Origin: Arachis hypogaea
Lineage: Eukaryota; Streptophyta; Magnoliopsida; Fabales; Fabaceae
Direction: 5' to 3'
Length of the DNA stretch: 64,000 bases
Assembly (NCBI RefSeq): GCF_003086295.3
Contig: NC_092053.1
Coordinates: 85,683,671-85,747,670, forward strand
Shown: positions 44,313 through 55,859 of the stretch, one piece after another
Layout: each line of letters begins with the position of its first letter
How positions within the stretch are numbered: the first letter of the stretch is position 1
Notes under the pieces: model-generated
Told to the model about the DNA's origin: nothing
Seen by the model: the letters and a program-made list of their open reading frames with translations, nothing else
The model's database searches: none
Program-made: the position numbers and the translations under genes

Positions 44313-46165
44313 AGCCATGCATGCAGCGAATGTTCTTTGTATTCCTAGCTGCTTTCTTACACCCAGATATTGTAAATTTTGTAAGGGAGCTACTCAAATG
44401 AAGATGTAAAAAACATCTTTTTATGAAGATGCTTTGTATAAAAGTGTGATTTATTAATTTGGCCACACTTCAAATAAAAACAACACTTTTATAACATATT
44501 AAAATCTAACCCTACAATCCATCATCTAAGGGTCAAAAAGAAAAATCATCACATGAAGACAATTATAATATCTTCATGGGAGTACCCACCATTTTGTAAT
44601 AGTTCTGCATATTTTTTTGGCAAAAGTAAAGCAGCCTTGAGTTAGAAGTAGGGGAGTATAATATGAGTAATAGTCTTAGATTACAGGAAATTGTAAGCAA
44701 ATTAGAGCTTTGATTGTTTAATGAATTTGCTTGGGTCTAATATTTTTAACTCAAACGACGACGACAGTAATAATAATTAATATGTCTCTTTTATTGAATC
44801 AGCTAGAATTCTAGTAAAAGAAAAATAATAAACAGGGCATTGAATTAGTAGTTAGTTTACTTTTAATTATAATAAAAAAAGGATTAGCATGCCCCTTCAA
44901 TTGAATTAGTAAGAAATATAACTAAAAGATGAACAAATTGTTGAAGCTGTTGTTACTAATTCAAGAATTTCATTTTTAATTATAATTCAAAAATAATTAT
45001 TGTCAATATTTTAATTTATTGAATTAGTGAGAATTACAACTAAAAAGTAAACAAATTAGTCAAGTTGTTATTAACTCAATAATTTTTATTTTTTAATTAT
45101 AATAAAAAATAATTAATATGCTTCTTTTATTGAACTTGTAAGAATTATAGTTAGAAAAATAAGCAAATTACTGAAATTGTTTTAATTAATTAATTCCATA
45201 TCGTCACTCGTCATAAAAACTTCTTTAAAAGACTTGGAGCTATCAACAATAAAATGCCAATATGGTTGGAGCTTTTAAGGAGAAGGCTTCAAACCAGAGC
45301 CTCCAACTTAAAGGCGTTGTTGGATGTGGAGCCTCCATTTTGAAGGAGCATTCACCTTGAAGGTGCAACCTTGTAGGTTCGAGATTCTTTTTATTTAAAT
45401 AAAAATTCTTTATTTTCTATTTTAAATTATTATAAAAAGAATTATATTTTTTTGCATTAATTCTCAATTTTCGCAAGCAATTCAATTTCGCAGTTTAAGC
45501 TGACGAAATTAAGAAAACACCCAATTTGGCATATACTCATTGCAAAATTGAGGAATTACATGTTTTTATCACATTTTCGCCTTCAACAGCAAATTGAGGA
45601 AGAACATTTGCATAACAGTAGTTTCAAAATATTTAAATGTAATGGAAACAATCATTAATTTTGAGGTTCATGTCTCTTTCAAATAGCATCTTTGGGGCAA
45701 ATGACATGGATAACAAGCGAAACCAAATTTACTAAGTGAAGTTGGCACCCGAGCATCAATGTGATTTGTGTAGGCAAGTTCGTCACACAAGCGTCAGGAT
45801 ACTATAAAATCTTCAAACGATGACGCGATCAGTGAAGAGGAGGCTAATGTTTACAAGAATCTGCAATGAGACGGACGAGGTTGACCTGGCACCTAAGTAT
45901 CGATGTGATCTTTGTAAGCAAGTTGGTCGTACAAGCTAAGGTGTCGGTATACTGCAGGGACAGATCACAATATTTGGACTACTTATGAAATTCATAGATA
46001 ATACACAAAAATCTAATTCCTTTTACAATAATATAAAATGAAAAATTAATAATTTATTAATTCAAAGGAAAAAACCCTATAGGTTTGATACAAGGAAGCC
46101 AATAGATTGAAAAAATTGTAGTGTGGTATTAATATTGAGTATTTTTATCAGTAAGCAATTCACAA
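44313..46165. other. AT-rich region with short tandem repeats and a duplicated CDLC motif
   Basis: 44775-45195 holds about four decayed copies of a roughly 113-bp unit around TTTTATTGAA...AGTAAACAAATT. 45734-45790 and 45880-45935 are two related segments about 146 bp apart that read LAPEHQCDLCRQVRHTS and LAPKYRCDLCKQVGRTS in one frame, reminiscent of a zinc-knuckle start but with stops between. No intact gene. Confidence 0.45.
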
Positions 46166-46582
46166 TATAGAAGTATGAGTATAAAGGAATTGAAGAATAT
46201 GACTAGAAGAAAGAAGAAGGGGTTTAAGAAGAATAAGACAGTGCAAAATCCCTAACCTTAGGAAGCAGCCAGCAACCAGTAACTTGAGACAAGAATAAAA
46301 GGTGTACTGAGAAATTGAGAAGAATTAGAAAAGGGATAGAATAAGGGAAAAGAGAATAACTATAGGAAAAGGAGAATTCATACCACAATTCACTAATGAT
46401 CATAATCCTCCAACCACTTGCTATTTCTTTTCTCCCTGGTGCTCTTCCTGCTGCCCGAAATAGGTGGACCAGCTACCACCTATCCATGGTTTGTTACAAC
46501 TCTTCCTTCCAACCCTGCCTGACTTTTGTTTATGTACTCCTCGCTTTTATTTATGTAGTCCTTGTTTGCTGTATTTGTATCA
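46166..46582 (-). repeat. 3' LTR of the chromovirus
   Basis: On the - strand it runs from TGATACAAATAC to ACTTCTATA; the last CA has become TA. Pol reading continues about 34 codons into it, ending at 46480. Confidence 0.85.
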
Positions 46583-47655
46583 TTACCCTCCCCATCAGCA
46601 ACAACCTTGTCCTCAAGGTTGAATTCCGAAAACAACTTGTGAAAGTGATGAACATCTTCCCATATTGTCTCTGTCAAGTTGCCCTGTCCCCATTGCACCT
46701 GACATTGTGGCACTAGTCTGTCACCCCTCATAATAGAACGTGTAGAAAATATTCTGGAAGGCTCTAACACTGGCCCTGCATTAGTAGTGGTCAATGGGAG
46801 AGGAAAGTACTGGGGAGTACCCTCTCTCCGAAATTGTTTGAGAGCTAAAACATGGAAGTCATTATGGATACGTGCTTCCGAAGGTAACTCCACCCTATAG
46901 GCCATGTCACTGAGTTTTTTGCTGATCGGAAAAGGACCAAAATAACGCAACCCCAGCTTCTGGTGTTTCAGTGCCACGGAATGCTGGCGATATAGCTGTA
47001 ACTTCACAAGCACCAAATCGCCCTCCTGAAATTCAATTTGTCCGCGATGTTTATCAGTAACATATTTCATATACTGCTGGGAGCGTTCCAAATTAAACTT
47101 CAGTTGACCGAGTAAGTGATCACGGTCCTGAAGCCACTCTTGCAAGGAAGGATTATCAGTACCAGAGAGTTCATAACGAGCTAAAGTAGGAGGGTCCCTG
47201 CCATAAAGAGCTTTGAAGGGAGTCATCTTGATACTGCTGTGCCACGAGGAGTTATACCAAAACTCAGCCCACGGCAAAAACTCCAGCCAATGCTTAGGAT
47301 TCTCGAAACAAAAATAACGTAAATACATCTCCAGGGTTCGATTACAAACTTCACTCTTGCCATCAGTTTGGGGATGATAAGCTGAGCTCAATGCTAATTT
47401 AGTACCTTGGATACGAAAGAGGTGCTGCCAAAATTTGCTGATAAATACCTGATCCCTATCCGATACAATAGATTTTGGAAAATCATGCAACTTAACCACA
47501 TTATTGATAAAAGTTTCTACAACTGACCTGCTATTAAAATCTTGTTTCAAGGGAAGGAAATGGGCGTACTTAGTCAAACGGTCGACAACCACCATGATAA
47601 TTGAATAGCCGGATGAAACTGGCAGAGACACAATGAAATCCATTGCAATATCTTT
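46480..47655 (-). pseudogene. Integrase with chromodomain
   Basis: Catalytic core: AMDFIVSLPVS (D), IVSDRDQVFISKFW (D) and HPQTDGKSEVCNRTLE (E). Then GPY/F-type sequence (LGLRYFGPFPISKKL, VFHVLAL-like NDFHVLALKQF) and a chromodomain (QCQVQWGQGNLTETIWEDV, then FHKLFSEFNLEDKV). Chromodomains target such elements to heterochromatin. The frame is open from 47643 to 46480; a TAG (47656) separates it from the upstream RNase H/zinc-finger frame and probably replaced a Trp codon. Core residues look intact. Confidence 0.88.
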
Positions 47656-48471
47656 CTATACCTGTGATGGGATGGGTAAGGGCTTGAGCAAACCGGCTGG
47701 TGCCTTGTTCTCTACCTTTGCTTGTTGACAAATGCAGCAAGATAAGATATACTGCCTGATATCCTTTTGCATATGAGGCCAATAGAAAATGGAACAAATG
47801 TGTTTCATAGTCTTAGCAATTCCCACATGACCACCAATCACACTATCGTGGTATTCATGGAGGATTTGCCTAATTAAAGTGCTCTTGGAAGGTACCACTA
47901 ATCGGTTCTTCCACAACAAGAGGCCATTTTGACAAGAGTAATTCAAATCCTTAACTGAATTGGAGTTGCACTTTGCCAATAATACTCGGAGATCTTCATC
48001 CGCCACCAATTCTGCACGAAGTTGGTCTAGCCACTCTACTCTTGGCGCAGACCAAGCCCCAAAGAAGCTGCGAGAGAGTGCATCAGCTGCAACATTTTCA
48101 GTCCCTGCCTTGTAATGGATTTCAAAATCAAAACCGAGCAATTTATGAAGCCATTTATGTTGCTCTGGTGTATAAAGATCTTGTTCTAAGAGCGCTTTCA
48201 AGCTTTGGTGATGAGTGCGCAAGATAAATCTTTTGCCTAGCAAGTAATGGCAAAACTTAGCTAAGGCTTCAGTGATGGCGTAAAACTCTCTGATGTAAGC
48301 GGATTGCTTCTGTAAAGTAGGAGGTAGTTTCTTGGAAAAATAAGCAATGGGATATTTTTGTTGAATCAAAACAGCCCCAACACCAGTACCTGAAGCGTCT
48401 GTCTCCACTTCAAAAGGAATATTAAAATTGGACAATGTCAAGACTGGTTTGGTGCATATAGCATGCTGCAG
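47656..48471 (-). pseudogene. RNase H and integrase zinc finger
   Basis: RNase H region: PFEVETDASGTGVGAVL (first D), YIREFYAITEALAKF (E), then LRTHHQSLKALL, where the usual TDHQSL has His in place of the catalytic Asp, and AADALSRSF (last D). The integrase HHCC finger follows (HDSVIGGHVGIAKTMKH, then CCICQQAK). Same frame as the integrase and the RT remnant, separated by stops at 47656 and 48472. Confidence 0.85.
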
Positions 48472-48839
48472 CTATCGAAAGGCTTGATTAGCTTGCTCTG
48501 ACCAATTAAACGAGTCTTTCTTAAGTAAATCAGTGAGTGGAGCTGCTAATGAGGCATACCCTTTAATAAATCGTTGATAATAACCAGTAAAGCCTAAAAA
48601 CCCCCGAAGCTGCTTTATGCTTGTAGGTTGAGGCCATTCCAGAATTGCCTGAACCTTAGCCGTTTCCATGTGAACACCACCGCCCCTGATTGTATGTCCC
48701 AAATAATCGATTTCCGAGGAGCCAAAACGGCATTTGGAAAGTTTAGCAAATAAAGACTCTTGCTGCAGTAGTTTTAAGAGTAGTTCCAAATTCTCTAATG
48801 TAAGTCGAAACCACTACTATAGAATAGTATATCATAAAA
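48472..48839 (-). pseudogene. RT C-terminal remnant
   Basis: Thumb/connection part: LLKLLQQESLFAKLSKCRFG, YLGHTIRGGGVHMETAKVQA and LRGFLGFTGYYQRFIKGYA. Just next to the solo LTR, 48780-48839 reads FYDILFYS in place of the family's FFDDILVYS, with a codon lost in the catalytic pair. The fingers and palm between KKDGTW (52680) and this point are missing, about 80 codons. Confidence 0.8.
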
Positions 48840-49187
48840 TGTAAGAACCGGAGTTTTCACGAATAAAATAATTTAAATACCCAAATTAGGTTCCGAAAAA
48901 TTGGGATATGAATTTGGGATTTAAATATCATTTTTGGACTCAGTAGGTCTTTCTGTGTGTTTTCTGCGAAAAACCATGAAAAACTGTGAACCGACAGTTG
49001 AATCAGTCAAACCGGTTTAAGTCTGCCCGGTTCTGTGCGAGAAAAAGTGAGAACAGTCGAAAACCTTAGAAAATTATTAGAAATGAAAAACCGGGCGTTA
49101 GCGTTAAAGGTTTGGCCCAAAGTTCGGCCAAATGGGCTAAAAACGCTAACGAATTGGACCGGGCCCAAGTTGGGCCCAAGTCCAACA

Positions 49188-49211
49188 TATATAAGGGTTC
49201 ATTAATGAACC
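49188..49211 (+). promoter_or_regulatory. LTR TATA box with adjoining palindrome
   Basis: TATATAA at 49188-49194 and directly after it the perfect 16-bp palindrome GGTTCATTAATGAACC (49196-49211). It sits 350 bp into the LTR, after two GGGCCCAAG copies. Likely promoter, in the LTR's own orientation. Confidence 0.5.
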
Positions 49212-51449
49212 AATGTACCCTCATCTCATAAACACACACACACATCATATTGAGAGGGGAGAAGAGGAAGAAGAAAATACTATTCACTCCCCACTTCAGC
49301 TCGCAATAACTTGAGCTACGGACCTCCGATTGACGAGCCATTTGCGGCCACACGAAGCTCTCGATGAGCTCTTCTTTTCTATCTAAAGAAATCTGATAAG
49401 ATCCCTCTCTTCACGCTCCAGTTTTGTGCCCTAGGTTCTGTTCATTTTTGGGTTTAGTTTTTGAGTAGATTTCGTGGTTTTGCTTGTTTAGGTGATCTCT
49501 AGTAGCGGGTAATTGATGGATTTTACCCTTACTCACGTTGGATAAGGTAAGATTTCACTAAACCCTTGTATTTAGTTGTTTTATGTATCTTAGGTTTTGA
49601 TTTTGGTGATATATGTGTTGTTAGTTTGAGCCTTGGTGTTTGTTAGAGTTGGTTGAGGCTTTGGATCAAGTTTGGTAGTTTCGTTTTGGTGTTTGGAGCA
49701 TTTGGGAATCGGCCAAGATATGGTTTTGGTTTTCTTTATGTAATATATAATGTTTCTGGACACTTAGGCTAGTTAACCCTAAGATAGGATTGAATGATGT
49801 TGGTGCATAAATAATTACATGTGAATTGATGTAATTGTTGGTTATATTGGATTAGTGTGGTTGATGGTGTTTGTTGGGAATTATGGGTATTGATGAATAT
49901 TTATGGTGATTAGTTATATTGGTGGATAATGATGATTATGGAAATTTAAGGTAAAGAGTTAATGTAAAATATTGTGGTGGTTTGGAATAAAGAATATTAA
50001 TGATTATATGATTTGATGATGATTATTGGTATTTTAATTATTAAGAAGGTTGATGATGAATGTGAGAATTATTATTGTCGATGGAGGTTTGTGATATGGT
50101 TGATGATTATGAATGCATATTGATGTTGTTGGTAAGTGGAGATGATTGTTTAAGAGTTGATAAATTGAGATATTGAATGATGAGATTGTTATGGTTGTTG
50201 AGGATTGGAATGGTGGTATTAAGGAAATTGGATGTGATGATAGATTGAATTTAGAGTTGGATGAAGTGAGTATTAAATGGTTTATATGCTTGAAGGGTTG
50301 AAGTGGTTGAGAAAGATTTGGTATGGACCTTGATGTTGTTTTGGTATTGTTTGGGGTATGATTGGTTTGGCTTTGAATTGTGAATTTTGGTGAAGTTAAG
50401 GATTTATGATTTTTGGTAAAAACGAATTTTTGGTGAACTTTTTCTGATCATAACTTTTGCCAAGGTTTTCGAAGTTGATTGAAAATTGTTTAGAATTAAA
50501 GATCTTTGAAAACCCTTTAAATCGATATAAAGTTTGTGAAAATTACAATTTTGTAGAGGAAGTTATGATCATTCAAAGTTGGTGTTAAAAATCTGAAAAT
50601 TCTGTAAGGTTGCAGAATTTCATGATTTCTATCATGTGTGAGCGCACACCCTGCGAAGATTTTGACCTGTGCGGACGCACACACCTGTGCGCACGAACAG
50701 GCAGGGGCATGCGTTCTGTTTGCAGCGTTAGCACAGCTTGTGCGCGTGCACATCAATAAAGAACTATGACCTGTGCGGACGCACAGCCCTGTGCGCACGC
50801 ACAAGTCGGGAAGGGTTGTCTGTTGGGGCTGCTCGCACAGCTTGTGCGAGTGAACAGGCTTGAGAGTTTTAGTACCTGTGCATACGCACACTTTCAAAAT
50901 CTTCCTAGTCGTGTGCGCGCACACCTCTGTGCATATGCATATGCCCTGTTTCATAAATTTAAACTTTGTTTTTAACTATTTCACCTTCCCAACAAGGTTG
51001 TAAGCTTCTATAACACCATTTTAAGGCCTTTGGGCTTAGATTTGAGTATGGGAATAAAGGAAATAGGCTAAGGGTCTAGTGATGATTATTTTGAAAAGTT
51101 AGAAGATGGAGGCTTAGGTTTCTGGTGTATTGAGGATGAGTTTGGTTGAGGGAAAAGGAAGAGTAGTGAACTTGGTGATTACCGACAATGAGATGAGAAA
51201 CTGATGAATCAATGAATGCGGAATGGAATATTTATGATATTGGAGATGGTTGTGATGAGTTGAGAACTGGGAAAGGAATGATTATGGTCAATGGAATGAG
51301 TATGAGTGAAAGGGTGCTGCGAGCACTGGTCTCTGAGATTGAATAAGTGATTATGATATGCATTGTTATCCGTCGTAGGGGCTGTGGCAGTTTCCCGCCT
51401 ACGTTCGGATGTGAGGCGTGAAGCTGGGCTTCTCACTCATATGTGTTGC

Positions 51450-51650
51450 TCAAGAGGAAGGTGGTAGGGCACTCTCCCTCGAAATTTTCCTCCTGAGCAT
51501 GGGTTTCTCTCTGATTGCAAGGTGGTAGGGCACTAACCCACAAAATCATGCGACAACCAGAGGAAGGTGGTAGGGCACGCTCCCTCAGAATATTTCCCTC
51601 CGAAAGGAGAAGGTGGTAGGGCACTCTCCCTCGGAATTTTCCTCCTTATG
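51450..51650 (+). repeat. Hairpin array with constant core in the solo LTR
   Basis: Four units share the core AAGGTGGTAGGGCAC (near 51457, 51519, 51564 and 51610). Flanking arms differ but stay complementary in most: GAGGAA/TTCCTC, CTCTGATTG/CAACCAGAG (one mismatch) and AAGGAG/CTCCTT; the third unit pairs less well. The design parallels the array at 4674-4861. Confidence 0.65.
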
Positions 51651-52668
51651 GGCAATAGAGAGACTAATTCGGGAGTTGTCGACCGAATTTTCTGTCGGGT
51701 TTGGCAATAACCGACATGTGATATCACAGCCAATAGGGCAGACATTCATCATATGCATCTTCTATGTGCTTGCTTGCTTTATTTACTTGCGTTTGCCTAA
51801 TTGTATAACATGCCTACTTGCTTCTTGAATTACTTGTATATATATGAATACTACCTGTGGTTTCTTTGTCTGCATTATCTGTGTTTGTTTGGTACTGAGG
51901 AGGTTAGGTAAGCGGTGGCGATGGGATCGCATGGAGGTTAGGTTGGCGAGGGCTGTGGGATACAGCGGTGTGATTAGTTTTAGTTAGAATTACCCTAAGT
52001 TTAGATAACCCGGTTCATGGTTTAAGTTCGTTATATATTTATTTATTTTGTTCTAAGCTTGAATATCAGTTTGATGTGTAGTTCTAGGATTGCTTTTGGC
52101 GTCCCGGAGCCTTACATCTTAAATTAATGGGCGTTGTTACCATACTGAGAACCTTCAGTTCTCATTCGATACATTGTTGTTGTTTTTCAGATGCAGGTCG
52201 CAACCCACCGCAGTGAGTTGGGTGATGGTAGCGGAGCGGAGGATCTTATTCTATTTTGTTGTCATCTTGATTATTTTAACTTGTACTCTCACTTTTGTAT
52301 TTTGTTTTGCCTAGAGGCTTTTATTTGAGGGAACAAAACTTGTATAAGCCCTTTTGAACTACAGTCTTCTAATTGTCGGCATATATGGCTAGCCGGCTTA
52401 AACTCCGCGAGCCGTGGCTAGATCCTTATGACATTATACTATGATATTTTGATATAAATTGTATCTATTTCTTGTGCCTTAAGTTAGTTGCTCTGTTTAT
52501 GCGTTTTGTGCTTTTCATACCCTAACTTTGAGCTTTATTCCTTCATCGGGCTTCTAGATTATATTATTCTTTCTATATAAATATGTATAAGCCTTAGAAT
52601 TATCGTAACCTTTGGTTAACCCTTGCTTTACGGCTAGAGGTAAGGCTTGGGTTAATTGGGGTGTTACA

Positions 52669-53544
52669 AAAAATCCAAGTGCCATCTTTTTTCTTGACCA
52701 AAAGAATGGGAGAGGAAAAAGGGCTTTTGCTGGGTTGAATTATCCCCTCTTGCAGCATCTCATACACCATTGTTTCAATTTATGCTTTCAAGTTGTGAGG
52801 GTAACGATAAGGACGGGATTTAACTGGTGTAGCCCCTTCAATTAAAAGAATGCCATGATCTTGGGAACGTCAGTGAGGAAGACCCGAAGGCTGCTCAAAA
52901 ACAATAGCATATTGCTGCATCAAACAAACCAAGGTAGGGTGAAGAGCTTCTAGTAACTGCAAGGGTGGCTTTACAATCCCATCCAATTGCTGAAGTTCAA
53001 GAGTAAACACTGCAGCCACTGCATTGGTGCTTACCAACCTTCGTATATGATGAAATTGAGCTTGAGATGAAGGTGGACTCTTATAACCCTGCACAGTGAC
53101 AAATTCCCCTTTATGCCAGAAGCGAAGAAATGAAGAATTATAGTCTAAAATATGAGCCTTCAATGTTTGTAACCAAGTTGAACCAATCACCAACTCTCCC
53201 TTAGCCACATGGAGCACATAAACCTCTGGAATGCTAACAAAGCTACCTGATAGATTAACATCCAAACTAGCAATGTGACCCTCTACCGGCAAGACTTCAA
53301 AACTGCCCACTACCACCTTAAATCCCGATGCAGGTTCAATAGGTAGATTCAAAAATTTGGCTATGAGAGGTTGAATAAAACTATCCGAACTGCCACCATC
53401 AATCAGGGCCGGGACCTCTAGCCCATTGATGATAGCGTTAACACAGATCAAAGCAAGACCACTTGTACCATGCATAGCATTGTAAGATAAATGATGCTCA
53501 ACTACCTGAGACTCCAAGGCCTCTAAACTGGGCTCAGATTCCAA
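52669..53544 (-). pseudogene. Protease and RT N-terminus of the chromovirus
   Basis: Protease: VPALIDGGSSDSFIQPLIAK supplies the D-G-G-S-S active site usual in this group, then VLHVAKGELVIGSTWLQTLK. A stop at 52870 separates it from the RT start, PVKSRPYRYPHNLKA, then [20 protein letters not shown] and VKKKDGTW, where the solo LTR begins. Same frame as gag. Confidence 0.85.
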
Positions 53545-54600
53545 TGACTCTTACAAACCTGTGTCCTCTCTATCTACATCATCTAACACTAGTTGTAGCT
53601 GCATATACTGGCGATTCGGGTAACAGTGAGCAGCTAAACATTTCTCATTGCACTAGTAACATAATCCCTTCTCCCATTTGCTCTGAATCTCCGTCGGGGA
53701 CAGTTTCTGCATCGAGCTTTTCATCGGTAGTAAGGCAAGACGCTGAGGTGGATTCGGAAGCAACGGCGGTAGAGTGTTCCGCTGAACGAGCCTATTGCTC
53801 GAAATTGCATCTGCAGGAGTCGGCTGAGGACGGGGATAAGCCGGATCATAAGTGCTTCTCGGTACTAAAGAAAACTTGTCCTCATAAAGTCTAGCTAATG
53901 TGACTGCACGCATCAGGGAAGGAGGGCACTGTGCCTTCAGCTCTCGTCTAATATCATATTTTAACCCACTAATAAAACAATCCTTCAATGCATCAGGTGG
54001 ATCAATCTGTGCGCGATTAGCTAAAGCAACAAATTTGGAGTGATAGTCGCTCATCGTTCCCAATTGTTGGAATTTGAATAATAACTCCCGTGGCGATTCA
54101 TACAGAGAAGGCCCGAATTCGAGTTTAATGGCACGCTTCATCTGATTCCATGAACAAAATCGAGCAGAGCGTTGTGACATTTGGAACCAAGGAATCGTGG
54201 CATCGGTCATGTGAATAGCCGTGATGCTGATTTGCTCTTCCTCAAGCACACGGAAGTAGTCAAAATACTGATCCAGAGAAAAGACCCAACCTAACACATC
54301 AGAACCATCGAATTTAGGCAGATCGAAACCCACTCGACACGGTTGCATAAAAGGACGCTGGTGGAATTCTGACCCTGAGTTCAAACCATGGGAGAGCTCA
54401 TGCAATTCAGATATGTGATGAGGCTGGGCATAGAGAAGCTGAGTAATAGATTGTTGCAGCGCATCAATTTTCAAATTTGTCGCTTCTGACGATCGCGCGT
54501 GCTCAGCGCGAGTCTCCTCTAAAATGGATTCGAACATCTGAATGAGCTTCTTGATGTCAGCTTCCATGCCTTTCATGCGGGTATTGTCAGCTACAGCCAT
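53545..54600 (-). pseudogene. Gag of the chromovirus
   Basis: ATG 54600 (MAVADNTRMKGMEADIKKLI) begins a coiled-coil N-terminus, then the capsid core GFDLPKFDGSDVLGWVFSL, FELFYFDYF-type QYFDYFRVLEEEQI, IPWFQMSQR and LLFKFQQLGTMSDYHSKFVA. Near the end the knuckle reads C-stop-CNEKCLAAHC, the Tyr codon having become TAG at about 53653. A TAA at 53545 separates gag from protease. The ATG overlaps the last two bases of the 5' LTR. Confidence 0.85.
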
Positions 54601-55016
54601 GTAAAAGTACGAGTATAAAGGAATTGAAGAATATGACTAGCAGAAAGAAGAAGGGGTTTAAGAAGAATAAGACAGTGCAAAATCCCTAGCCTTAGGAAGC
54701 AGCCAGCAACTAGTAACCTGAGACAAGAATAAAGGGTGTACTGAGAAATTGAGAAGAATTAGAAAAGGGATAGAATAGGGAAAAAGAGAATAGCTACAGG
54801 AAAAGGAGAATTCATACCACAATTCACTAATGATCATAATCCTCCAACCACTTGCTATTTATTTTCTCCCTGGTGCTCTTCCTGCTGCCCAAAATAGGTG
54901 GACCAGCTGCCACCTATCCATGGTTTGTTACAACCCTTCTTTCCAACCCTGCTTGACTTTTGTTTATGTACTCCTCGCTTTTATTTATGTACTCCTCGTT
55001 TGCTATATTCGTACCA
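54600..55016 (-). repeat. 5' LTR of the chromovirus
   Basis: On the - strand from TGGTACGAATATAG to ACTTTTACA, after which gag follows at once: the final CA of the LTR supplies the first base of the ATG. No TGGTATCAGAGC-type or TGGCGCC-type primer site is present between LTR and gag. Confidence 0.85.
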
Positions 55017-55427
55017 AGGATCCTCTTAGGTGATAGAAACTGTAACTTTGAAAGTAAAAAATTTCAATAAATAGTTTTACAAAGTGTAGCAATTATATCG
55101 AAAATCCAAAATTTTTTGGATAAAATGACCCATATTATTGGATACAGGCATTATTTATTCGCGGGGAATATCACCGACCAATTGTTTTAATGGAAGAAAA
55201 TATGAAATTGATTAGTGAGGTTTCAAATCTATTCTATTATATAAAAATTGAATTTTTACACTTATTGATAAAGCTGACGTGGCATACTTATAAAAGTGTT
55301 TCTTAATTTATTTTTTTAACTCATTAAATACAGTTAATAATGATGGCTTAATTATATCAACTAATTGATTTTGATTAGATATTTAAGTATCACACAATTT
55401 TATATTATGTATATCAATTAATTGAAT
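55017..55427. other. AT-rich spacer, no gene
   Basis: No frame, repeat or element end supported. Confidence 0.5.
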
Positions 55428-55859
55428 ATAATTGTTAGAGTATAATTAGGATCAATTAGATCAATTAGCATTATTCAACATATCTGAATATTTATTATAG
55501 GATATTAGGTCTTTTATTATTTCGATTCTCTTATCACCTATAAATACCCTTCTATATTGTATCATTCTACACAACTTGAATACTCACAAACATTTTTTCT
55601 ATTGCTCCCTCTCTTCTTTCTAACATGGCTGGTATCAAAGCCATGGTATCCTCTTTGAGGAGGATAAGTTAATTTTCTTCTTGTTAAATCACCATTCCTT
55701 TCAAACTTTTCTTCCGTGCCATTTTTTTTCTTTTCTTTTGTCAATGTTTTGATGCTTTTCTGACCTACCGATTAGCCTATCCGCTACTTACTTATTCTCA
55801 TGGGAAAACTATATATTTTTCGTTATCTTCCGATTGTTTGTCATCCCTTCGCACTTTGT

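Larger units (their letters stand above)
48840..52668 (+). repeat. Solo LTR, 3829 bp, in the RT gene
   Basis: It starts TGTAAGAACC and ends GGGTGTTACA, similar in design to the 3983-bp LTR at 2044. Flanks are TAAAA and AAAAA, not a clean duplication, and RT sequence is missing around it. Contents: TATA box (49188), GC-rich GTGCGCACGCACA segments (50630-50950), a hairpin array (51450-51650), a 12-bp palindrome TGTGATATCACA (51717-51728), a hairpin TGAGAAC-CTTCA-GTTCTCA (52146-52164), and TTTTTCAG before ATG 52191. Confidence 0.8.
46166..55016 (-). mobile_element. Ty3/gypsy chromovirus with 417-bp LTRs
   Basis: LTRs 46166-46582 and 54600-55016, both 417 bp, differing at about 24 positions by eye. 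On the - strand: gag from 54600, protease, RT N-terminus, then a 3.8-kb solo LTR, RT C-terminus, RNase H, integrase and a chromodomain ending in the 3' LTR. The protease motif and chromodomain fit a Reina-like chromovirus. The 5-bp flanks (CACAA, AGGAT) do not match. A GGGGAGGGTAA purine tract precedes the 3' LTR. Confidence 0.88.

Noticed and set aside
44313..46165. A host gene between the LINE and the chromovirus
   Set aside because: No open frame, splice pattern or promoter could be supported; only decayed repeats and two short CDLC segments.
53544..53894. A + strand frame of 116 codons across the gag/protease border
   Set aside because: It is the antisense shadow of gag and protease on the - strand.
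55561..55760. Short Lys/Arg-rich frame at the TRIM LTR
   Set aside because: It crosses the LTR end and primer site of a non-coding element on the opposite strand.
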